A DNA stretch of 5,619 nucleotides, taken from the NCBI GenBank assembly GCA_947374445.1, contig CANCBY010000169.1, positions 1 to 5,619 on the forward strand, in the 5' to 3' direction. Shown here one piece after another: positions 1-5,619 of the stretch. This stretch comes from Pseudobdellovibrionaceae bacterium. GTDB taxonomy: Bacteria > Bdellovibrionota > Bdellovibrionia > Bdellovibrionales > Bdellovibrionaceae. The notes beneath the pieces were generated by a model. It was not told the DNA's origin and made no database searches. It saw only the letters and a list, made by a program, of their open reading frames with translations. Position 1 is the first letter of the stretch. The number at the start of each line of letters is the position of its first letter. The position numbers and the translations under genes are program-made.

Positions 1-1413
1 GATCTCCTTGGAAAAATCACAGATCAACCCCAGCACATACCTCAAGACCTCAGCATGCAATTGGATTGGCTGCGGGAGTTAGGCTTCAGCTCAGAGGAGC
101 TCACAAATATTTGGCCAGAAATCTTTCAAATGCCAGTTCTATCGAGAAATAAAGAGCGCGATCTAGAAGTTAGAAATAGATTTCTTTTTCAATTTTTAAG
201 TCTTCTATCAAAACAAGGACCACCGTCAAATGGCCTTGCTCTGACAAAAGATTTTCTCATCGCAGTTAAAGCAAAAACCTCATTCTACTCAATGCTCATC
301 TCAAATCCGACCTTGATGGAAATGTTAGTTCAACTTTTTTCGCACTCACCTTATCTGGCCCACATGATTTGTTCTCGACCAGAGCTGATCGATAGCCTCG
401 TAATTCGAAACATCGAAGAGCCTTCCATCAATAATCAAAGCACCGACGAATTTCTTGAAGCTTTAGCTGAAAGACGAATGCTTGCCGAAGTCGTCAGCGG
501 GGCCGAATTTTTAAGAGAAGAATCTTTCGAAGTGATACAAAAAAACCTCACAGCCACTGCGGATTCAATCTGTCTCAGCTTGCTTGAGTGTTGTGCTCAA
601 GAGGTGGGTGAGCGTCCTCCTCATATTTTGGCTCTCGGCAAATGGGGCGGACAAGAACTTGGCTTTGGCTCAGATCTCGACTGCATTTTTGTGACAGAAA
701 AATCTCCTACAGAAAAAGATCATAAAATAGTCCGCCGATTTATCAATCGCCTGACTCAAACCCAAAGAGGTGGCTCACTTTATGCGATAGATACTCGGCT
801 TAAAATGACGGGGGCAGGAGGTGTTCTCATGACTTCACACGAAGACTTGATCACTTACCTTGAATCAAAAGCTGAAATTTGGGAACGGCAGGCTTATCTT
901 CGCGGTCGTTGGTTGACCTCTACTCGTTTGCCATCTGTCGCTCATCACTGCATTAAAAAACAAATCCGTGGAGAGGAACTTTCTGAACTAGAAAAAATCA
1001 GAATTTCTCTTTTGAAAAACTCCCGTGGTCCTGTTGATCTAAAATACTCCGAAGGTGGCCTTGTAGATTTAGAGTTCACAGTTCAAATTGCGATCTTAAA
1101 AAATCAAGTCGACTTGAAGTCTCACTCAACCAAATCAATGATTCATGCCTTGGCTCTCGCAAGCTCTGATTGGCAGCTACATACCGAGCATCTAATTCGC
1201 AACTATGATCTCCTGCGTCTTGCTGAGCAGTATCAAAGGCTCCTTAGCGATGAGCAATCCTCATCTATTTCGACAGATCAAATTTACCTGCATCCTATCG
1301 CAAAAAGGCTCAATATCCAGGCAGATCAGCTGCTGCCGCAGTTAGAGCATACTTTCGCTTCACAGCTAGCAATTCTTAAAAAACTTGACCCTCGCAGGAG
1401 CCAAAGCTACTGA
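1..1413 (+). CDS. glnE: Glutamine synthetase adenylyltransferase / adenylyl-removing enzyme, C-terminal half (5' truncated by window)
   Basis: GlnE attaches AMP to, and removes it from, glutamine synthetase in the cytoplasm, switching it off or on with nitrogen status under PII control (family knowledge). The visible 470 residues carry the linker and the C-terminal nucleotidyltransferase domain, which in this family does the adenylylation. Counting from the ATG at base 55, residues 97-115 (SHSPYLAHMICSRPELIDS) match the helical segment before the catalytic domain. LGKWGGQELGFGSDLDCIF (194-212) is the GS/DxD nucleotidyltransferase motif, with metal ligands D207 and D209; D246 in IDTRL is the likely third carboxylate. 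WERQAYLRGR (276-285) and GGLVDLEF (334-341) are further family blocks. The frame has no stop back to base 1, and E. coli GlnE is about 946 residues, so ATG 55 is internal and the N-terminal adenylyl-removing domain is off-window. One oddity is RLKMTG where RLRPSG is usual. The gene ends 72 bases before the cyclophilin gene. Confidence 0.93.
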   Translation, partial: DLLGKITDQPQHIPQDLSMQLDWLRELGFSSEELTNIWPEIFQMPVLSRNKERDLEVRNRFLFQFLSLLSKQGPPSNGLALTKDFLIAVKAKTSFYSMLISNPTLMEMLVQLFSHSPYLAHMICSRPELIDSLVIRNIEEPSINNQSTDEFLEALAERRMLAEVVSGAEFLREESFEVIQKNLTATADSICLSLLECCAQEVGERPPHILALGKWGGQELGFGSDLDCIFVTEKSPTEKDHKIVRRFINRLTQTQRGGSLYAIDTRLKMTGAGGVLMTSHEDLITYLESKAEIWERQAYLRGRWLTSTRLPSVAHHCIKKQIRGEELSELEKIRISLLKNSRGPVDLKYSEGGLVDLEFTVQIAILKNQVDLKSHSTKSMIHALALASSDWQLHTEHLIRNYDLLRLAEQYQRLLSDEQSSSISTDQIYLHPIAKRLNIQADQLLPQLEHTFASQLAILKKLDPRRSQSY

Positions 1414-1431
1414 TTTTCAATGTCTTTTGTT

Positions 1432-1464
1432 GTCTCAAATGACCAAGCAATGATGCGTTGAGAC
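1432..1464. repeat. Inverted repeat in the glnE-cyclophilin gap
   Basis: GTCTCAA at 1432-1438 is the exact reverse complement of TTGAGAC at 1458-1464, with 19 bases between the arms. It lies ten bases upstream of the SD of the cyclophilin gene. No T-run follows the second arm and the loop is long, so it is a poor intrinsic terminator. It could be an operator-like site, a weak leader-RNA structure or chance. The same GTCTCAA arm occurs in the terminator at 2220-2250. Confidence 0.3.
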
Positions 1465-1473
1465 GCGAATCAC

Positions 1474-1480
1474 GGGGGGA
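1474..1480 (+). promoter_or_regulatory. Ribosome binding site of the cyclophilin gene
   Basis: GGGGGGA ends five bases before the ATG at 1486. The all-G tract can pair with the CCUCC of 16S rRNA using one G-U pair. Together with the signal peptide coded directly downstream, it supports 1486 as the main start. Confidence 0.7.
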
Positions 1481-1485
1481 ATAAA

Positions 1486-2175
1486 ATGTCATTCTATGCA
1501 CAGCCAAAATATAGTTTTGCCAGCAATCTCAAGAAGGTTGTTTGGGTTTATGCGTTTGCTTTTTTACTGCTCTTTTTAAGCTTTCGCTCACAGGCCGAAG
1601 AAACCACAAAAGCAGTCAAAGCGACCGAAACTAAAGTAGAAAAGAAAACCACAAAAAAGGAAAAAGAAATGATCGCTGTTTTTGAGACAAACAAAGGAAC
1701 TTTCAAAATTAAACTTTTTGCAGATAAAGCCCCTAAAACTGTTGAGAACTTTGTAGGTCTTGCAGAAGGCACTAAAGAATTCACAAATCCAGAAACTGGC
1801 AAAAAAGAAAAAAAGCATTTCTATGATGGCTTGAAGTTTCACCGTGTAATTCCAAACTTCATGATTCAAGGTGGTGATCCAATCGGCCGCGGAACTGGTG
1901 GACCGGGCTATCAATTTGCTGATGAGTTCAGCCCTGATCTTCGTCACACTAAACCTGGAATTCTATCTATGGCCAATGCTGGACCTAACACGAATGGTTC
2001 ACAATTTTTTGTGACCGTTGCTGCAACTCCTTGGTTGGACGGCAAACACACTGTTTTCGGTGAAGTGATCGAAGGCATGGATGTAGTTACAGCTATTTCA
2101 ATGGCTAAAACTGCAAGCCAAGACCGCCCTGTTGAAGACATCATCGTTAAAACTCTTAAGATCGAGAGAAAGTAA
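1486..2175 (+). CDS. Exported cyclophilin-type peptidyl-prolyl cis-trans isomerase
   Basis: This 229-residue protein catalyses cis-trans isomerisation of X-Pro bonds and so assists protein folding. Residues 1-17 are a basic n-region ending in KK. Residues 18-33 are a hydrophobic core, and SQA (35-37) is a plausible signal peptidase I site, although an uncleaved membrane anchor is also possible. Residues 38-61 form a Lys/Glu/Thr-rich linker. The cyclophilin fold runs from about 62 to 229. Residues matching the human CypA active site are all present: R120, F125 and Q128 in FHRVIPNFMIQGGDP; A163 and F175 in MANAGPNTNGSQFF; W183, L184 and H188 in WLDGKH. The mature protein has no cysteines. Export points to a periplasmic (or membrane-tethered) PpiA-like role, while the domain itself also resembles PpiB, so I give no symbol. 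The ATG at 1486 has its own SD. A second in-frame ATG at 1669 sits exactly at the start of the catalytic domain. A strong terminator follows 45 bases after the stop, so the gene is probably last in its transcript. Confidence 0.95.
   Translation: MSFYAQPKYSFASNLKKVVWVYAFAFLLLFLSFRSQAEETTKAVKATETKVEKKTTKKEKEMIAVFETNKGTFKIKLFADKAPKTVENFVGLAEGTKEFTNPETGKKEKKHFYDGLKFHRVIPNFMIQGGDPIGRGTGGPGYQFADEFSPDLRHTKPGILSMANAGPNTNGSQFFVTVAATPWLDGKHTVFGEVIEGMDVVTAISMAKTASQDRPVEDIIVKTLKIERK
1657..1661 (+). promoter_or_regulatory. Possible internal ribosome binding site in the cyclophilin gene
   Basis: AAGGA lies seven bases before an in-frame ATG at 1669 (Met62), which is the first residue of the cyclophilin domain. 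Starting here would give a 168-residue protein without export signal or linker, close to the usual size of cytoplasmic PpiB. The stretch is A-rich because it codes for lysines, so the SD match may be accidental. Confidence 0.35.
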
Positions 2176-2219
2176 TTTCACGATTTTAGATTTTTCCTCA
2201 AAATAGTGCATGTCACCCT

Positions 2220-2250
2220 AACACCGTCTCAAATTGAGACGGTGTTTTAG
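2220..2250 (+). terminator. Rho-independent terminator after the cyclophilin gene
   Basis: AACACCGTCTCAA (2220-2232) and TTGAGACGGTGTT (2234-2246) are perfect reverse complements around A2233. This gives a stem of about 12 base pairs with a minimal loop, followed by TTTTAGTTTTAG. It starts 45 bases after the cyclophilin stop. There is no T-run on the opposite strand, so it acts on + strand transcription and separates the cyclophilin from the large gene downstream. Confidence 0.92.
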
Positions 2251-2364
2251 TTTTAGACACCTGCTCAACAAGACTCTTTCTGATCACCACTTTCACCCCC
2301 TCATCTCGATTTAAACAGGGCACCGGCCTTGCTCTTTAGATCGTCAGGAGCAATTGAGCTCCCT

Positions 2365-2371
2365 GAGGTGA
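2365..2371 (+). promoter_or_regulatory. Ribosome binding site deciding the GTG start at 2374
   Basis: GAGGTGA matches seven consecutive bases of the SD consensus (TAAGGAGGTGA). Its GAGG ends five bases before GTG 2374, the normal spacing. None of the other possible starts (TTG 2329, GTG 2368, GTG 2386) has an equally good site at the right distance, so the gene is called from 2374. Confidence 0.75.
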
Positions 2372-2373
2372 CT

Positions 2374-5300
2374 GTGAAATTATCGGTGAAATTGGCTACG
2401 AAACACATTCTGAATTCGATGCTTGCTGGAATTCTGTTTTGTCAGTTTGTCGTGGCGCCCGTGCCAGCTCAGGCTATTTCATTTAATTTTCTATCTAAAG
2501 CAGGACAAGAAATCCCAAAGGTTATGGGCTGGTCGGCTGAAAAAGCCGCAGGCTCTAACCCTGCAGGCCTTATGGCTCATTTGGTTGACGGCCAAGGTAA
2601 TAAATTTTTCGCACTCTTTGCATCGACTCCAAAGCCAGAGCTCAAAAAATTTGTATCTCAATTTGGCAACTCTGCAATGGCCTTTTCAAAAACGGGAGCA
2701 CTCTTAACAGTCGAAACACTGAAGAGATTCCCGATGGAAGCGTTCACTTTTTTTTTGGCAATCGGAACTTTGAACGTACAACATTTGATCTTTAATTACG
2801 GAGACAACCCTGTCCTTCTTCAACAACATATCGAATCGCAAAAAGATCCCTATAGTCAGCTGGGTTTTGCGGCTTTCATGCTCGCGAACTCTTGGGCTAC
2901 GGCACCCCTGCAGGCCATGCTAGAACCTGGCAGCAAGCTGACACCATTTATTCCCTACATGGGGATGACGGTTGGAATGATGGCATCAAACATCGTTGGT
3001 GAGCTCGCGCATTTTTCTGAAACAAAAAAATGTGTTGCCGATCTGAATGCAAGAATCACTGAGGCTAAAAAATACGAAAGCTGCCAAAAGGCTTTTGACA
3101 GTATGACAGACTACTCAATTGAAAAACTCCATGAGTGGGCTCCTGGTTTGATGTCGATGGTGGCCTCGCAAGTTGCCGCCGTTTACATTGAAAAATTTGT
3201 TGTTTCAAAAGTTTTGGTCTTCTTGGGAGTCGAAGCTCTTATGCTTGCAGTCCCAGGCCGAACTGCAGGCAAAGTTGTACGCTTTGGCTTTAAATGGCTG
3301 GGAAAAATAGGCCAGATTGGTCTCTTCATGGGACTTGATCAATTGATGCACAGTTGGTTTGCAGTACCTTACAATGACATCAAAGACAGCAATCGTCTTA
3401 ATGATCAAGAAGAGCATCTTTTAGGCCTTCTCTACGAGAAGAAGAAAAATGGTTGGAACCCCTCGACTGAAAAAAATTCGGGCGAAGACTTAGATCTCAC
3501 AATCCATCGCATGACAGACATGATTCGCTCTTGGCGCGAATCAAACATGTCTGACATCACAATGTCGGTCGCAACTTGGACTCAGTTCATGAGCCAATTC
3601 ACAGCTATTTATCGCAGTTCAAAACTATTCTATACAAACGTCGTCAATCAGCTTCACGAAAAGGCGTATCGCAATCGTCCGGGCTTTCCTCAATATATTG
3701 ATCGGGTGATGCCTCTTAACGGGGTTAAACCTCTTGATCTTAAGGATGAAGAACAAACTTCTGATCTATTTACGGGACCTGCTGAATACTTTAGACATCA
3801 ACGCTTGAAGGTCGCTGAGGTTTCGCAGCAGCTTAAACAAGCTCTGGCTGCAATCAGCACCAATACAAAAGGTTTTTCTGAGGCCGACATTAAATTTCTA
3901 AACCAGATTACTTTATTGATGAACAGCAATGACGACTCAAAAATTGGTGAAGCGATGGACCTGATCAACAAAGAACTACGATTGCGAGTGATGTATCCCG
4001 GGCTTTTTCCGGCGCCACCAACACCGCCTCTTGATTATTTAAGCTCAAACTATGGCCCGGACTCGAAGCTTAATACGTTTGAGGGATTGCAACGAATTCT
4101 TGTGCAGGTCCGGAACGCTTTGGGAGCACCTGTGCCCCTATGGAACGCTGGCGCAGGTTATTTAGCTGCATATCAAGCCGATCCAGAAAAGGCTCCGGTT
4201 CTTGATCAAATAACGTCAACTCCAAGCTCGATCAACGGCATTATGACTATGAAGCCAGTCCAATATTTCATTGGGTCAATGGTTGCTGGGCCTGAAGTTA
4301 GCAAACACGAACCCCTTATTACTTTTACGGCTGGGTTTCCGGCGAAATTCTTTCCTCCTAAAATTGCTACGATTGATGATTTCAAATTAAACAGAAATGA
4401 ACTAAAGGATTGGAATATCGGAGCAGGGCCAACCATTTTTAATATTCCTGTTTACCTCCGCCGAGGACAAACGCTCACTAAAATCGATAATCTTTTTGAA
4501 GTGATTCGACAAGGTCAAATTAAGCCCGAAGTCCTTGGCACAAGTGACAAAGTCGGACTCGATGAATGGTGGACACAAAATATTGAAACTGAATACATTA
4601 AGTCTTGGGAGGCTTTCGAGCAAAAATATCAAAAAAATGCTGTAGCTCTTATTAAGAGAGTCTTCAAAACAGAAGATCGTTTTACCAACTCAAGCTCGCT
4701 TTCAAATGGAATTGCACTTTCGTTGAAGCAGGAACGAAAGCTCTACCTAATGATTCTTGGTGAGATGCTATCCGATCTCAGCACAACACAAAAAAATGCA
4801 AGCTTATCGATGGGGCAAAGCCCAGTTTCCGAATCAAGAATGCGCGGCAGCCTTCAAAAAGAACTGCGTCCGTATTCTGCGGTGCAAGTATATTCTGAAA
4901 ACCTTGATGGTGCCGTTAAAATTCCACTCTTAAAATCTCTAATTCAGACAAACCAACTAAGTCTCAGCGCGGCCCTTTCTCCTTACCTAGGGCAGCAAAC
5001 AATAAGAATCAATGGCCTCTTCTCACCTGTTTCTACTTTAACTAAAAACTTAAAATTTCAAGACGACTTGATGAATAAATTTGAAGATCTGGAAGGCCTC
5101 TTAAGAAAATTTAAAGTTGCTGCTGTTTCAAAAAGTACACTTCAGCTTCCACCAGAACTTGGAAACACTAGCATTGACTTAGAAGATGAAGTCATTTCAA
5201 GCGACGTGAAAAATTCAGATCTTGAAGCTAGCTATAAAAATATTGAAGATGCGCTTAAGGCTTTTGAACAAATTCTGGGAATAGAGCAGGCAAAAGCATC

Positions 5301-5607
5301 TTCAGATGTTTTCAAAAATACACCCTCTGACACCGACAAGGGATCAGATGTAGTCACTAAGCTAGATCTCAATCTCTCTGTATTTCAAAAACGAATCGGT
5401 TCATTGCTAATAAATGGACTTCGCAACAACGCTGCTGAACTTAAAAATATTGGCTCGATGATGAATACAGTAAGCTATCGCCGCGCAGAAGCAGAAAATA
5501 AAACTGGTTTTGACACTAGCTGTGTGAATATTGCCACTGGAATTAGAAAAGATCTTAGCGGAAAAGATTTAGCTCTCGAAAGATGCAAAAAAGCTGTCTC
5601 AAAATGA
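2374..5607 (+). CDS. Large exported protein of unknown function (1077 residues)
   Basis: I do not recognise this protein. From the GTG at 2374 it begins with a clear signal peptide: lysines at 2, 6 and 10, a hydrophobic core at about 16-28, and an AQA cleavage site at 32-34. A TTG at 2329 would add 15 residues, including acidic ones, and spoil the signal. The N-terminal third has several Ala/Gly/Met-rich hydrophobic stretches, at about 121-140, 163-183, 192-210, 260-295 and 308-329, which may be membrane spans or buried helices. From about 335 onward it is hydrophilic and mixed helical. It has a proline-rich turn (PGLFPAPPTPP, 542-552), a Gly/Pro-rich middle at about 585-700, and Lys/Glu/Leu-rich helices near 895-980. 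The mature protein has only four cysteines in two close pairs: C220/C237 and C1050/C1071. I see no catalytic motif, nucleotide-binding loop, repeat family or lipobox. It follows a terminator and probably has its own promoter, though none is convincing. Export is well supported; envelope location is inferred. Confidence 0.9.
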   Translation: MKLSVKLATKHILNSMLAGILFCQFVVAPVPAQAISFNFLSKAGQEIPKVMGWSAEKAAGSNPAGLMAHLVDGQGNKFFALFASTPKPELKKFVSQFGNSAMAFSKTGALLTVETLKRFPMEAFTFFLAIGTLNVQHLIFNYGDNPVLLQQHIESQKDPYSQLGFAAFMLANSWATAPLQAMLEPGSKLTPFIPYMGMTVGMMASNIVGELAHFSETKKCVADLNARITEAKKYESCQKAFDSMTDYSIEKLHEWAPGLMSMVASQVAAVYIEKFVVSKVLVFLGVEALMLAVPGRTAGKVVRFGFKWLGKIGQIGLFMGLDQLMHSWFAVPYNDIKDSNRLNDQEEHLLGLLYEKKKNGWNPSTEKNSGEDLDLTIHRMTDMIRSWRESNMSDITMSVATWTQFMSQFTAIYRSSKLFYTNVVNQLHEKAYRNRPGFPQYIDRVMPLNGVKPLDLKDEEQTSDLFTGPAEYFRHQRLKVAEVSQQLKQALAAISTNTKGFSEADIKFLNQITLLMNSNDDSKIGEAMDLINKELRLRVMYPGLFPAPPTPPLDYLSSNYGPDSKLNTFEGLQRILVQVRNALGAPVPLWNAGAGYLAAYQADPEKAPVLDQITSTPSSINGIMTMKPVQYFIGSMVAGPEVSKHEPLITFTAGFPAKFFPPKIATIDDFKLNRNELKDWNIGAGPTIFNIPVYLRRGQTLTKIDNLFEVIRQGQIKPEVLGTSDKVGLDEWWTQNIETEYIKSWEAFEQKYQKNAVALIKRVFKTEDRFTNSSSLSNGIALSLKQERKLYLMILGEMLSDLSTTQKNASLSMGQSPVSESRMRGSLQKELRPYSAVQVYSENLDGAVKIPLLKSLIQTNQLSLSAALSPYLGQQTIRINGLFSPVSTLTKNLKFQDDLMNKFEDLEGLLRKFKVAAVSKSTLQLPPELGNTSIDLEDEVISSDVKNSDLEASYKNIEDALKAFEQILGIEQAKASSDVFKNTPSDTDKGSDVVTKLDLNLSVFQKRIGSLLINGLRNNAAELKNIGSMMNTVSYRRAEAENKTGFDTSCVNIATGIRKDLSGKDLALERCKKAVSK

Positions 5608-5614
5608 GACAGCT
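5592..5614 (-). terminator. Hairpin overlapping the stop codon of the large gene; terminator-like toward the minus strand
   Basis: AGCTGTCTCA (5592-5601) and TGAGACAGCT (5605-5614) form a perfect 10-base-pair stem around AAA. The second arm begins with the TGA stop of the large gene, and the first arm encodes its last residues. On the + strand the hairpin is followed by AAACA within the window, not a T-run. On the minus strand it is followed by TTTTTT (complement of A5587-A5592), the classic layout. It therefore best fits an end signal for a convergent gene beyond the window, perhaps serving both directions. Confidence 0.72.
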
Positions 5615-5619
5615 AAACA

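Noticed and set aside
55..57. ATG at 55 as the true start of a short, single-domain GlnE
   Set aside because: The frame is open back to base 1, there is no SD before this ATG, and the following residues match the linker in the middle of full-length GlnE, not an N-terminus.
1427..1454. Possible promoter for the cyclophilin gene: TTGTTG (1427-1432), 16 bases, AATGAT (1449-1454)
   Set aside because: Only three and four of six bases match the sigma-70 boxes, which is chance level in this A+T-rich gap. Read-through from glnE is equally possible.
1801..1814. A6 and A7 runs in the cyclophilin gene as slippage sites
   Set aside because: They encode a lysine-rich loop, are ordinary lengths for A-rich lysine codons, and interrupt each other with a G.
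1588..1947. Minus-strand open frames opposite the cyclophilin gene (also 1548-1802 and 1944-2144)
   Set aside because: They lie wholly opposite a gene with intact active-site motifs. Their composition (runs of Phe, Cys and Ser) is what antisense reading of Lys/Glu codons produces.
2241..2261. Alternative stem GGTGT (2241-2245) with ACACC (2257-2261), suggesting an attenuator
   Set aside because: Five base pairs cannot compete with the overlapping stem of about 12 pairs, and there is no leader peptide or ligand-binding structure.
2310..2315. TTTAAA as a -10 box for the large gene
   Set aside because: It matches four of six bases and no -35 box lies at normal distance. A promoter is expected between the terminator and 2374 but I cannot place it.
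2434..2445. Cysteine at residue 23 of the large protein as a lipoprotein lipobox
   Set aside because: The residues before it (ILF) do not fit the L-[AS]-[GA]-C pattern, and a good signal peptidase I site (AQA) follows.
3205..4632. Minus-strand open frames inside the large gene (3205-3417, 4206-4436, 4402-4632) and the +2 frame at 2423-2707
   Set aside because: They are short, lack recognisable domains, and are fully contained in a continuous 1077-codon gene with signal peptide and SD.

Overview
The window looks like ordinary chromosome from a Gram-negative bacterium with moderately A+T-rich DNA. Both complete genes encode exported proteins, and Shine-Dalgarno (SD) sites and one canonical intrinsic terminator are visible. 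A predatory or free-living member of the Bdellovibrionota (or another former deltaproteobacterial lineage) is my best guess. It rests on the style of the proteins (a cyclophilin with a lysine-rich linker, a very large exported protein of unknown function) and on no diagnostic marker, so it is tentative.

All three genes are on the + strand. Bases 1-1413 are the 3' half of glnE, the glutamine synthetase adenylyltransferase/adenylyl-removing enzyme. The frame is open to base 1 and the N-terminal half lies outside the window. A 72-base gap with a loose inverted repeat leads to 1486-2175, a cyclophilin-type peptidyl-prolyl isomerase with an N-terminal export signal, a charged linker and a complete active site. 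A strong rho-independent terminator follows at 2220-2250. Next comes a 1077-residue exported protein (2374-5607, GTG start) that I do not recognise. It has a signal peptide, a hydrophobic N-terminal third and a long, mostly soluble remainder. Its last codons and stop lie inside a second hairpin (5592-5614), whose A/T tract favours termination of transcription arriving from the opposite strand.

The genes do not form an obvious pathway. glnE belongs to nitrogen regulation, the cyclophilin to folding of exported proteins, and the large protein is probably its own transcription unit behind the terminator. The cyclophilin could help fold exported proteins in general, but nothing here ties it to its neighbour. 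The points most worth following up are the unrecognised exported protein, a possible second, cytoplasmic translation start inside the cyclophilin gene, and the nearly identical core of the two terminator hairpins. I see no RNA gene, mobile element, CRISPR array or defence system.
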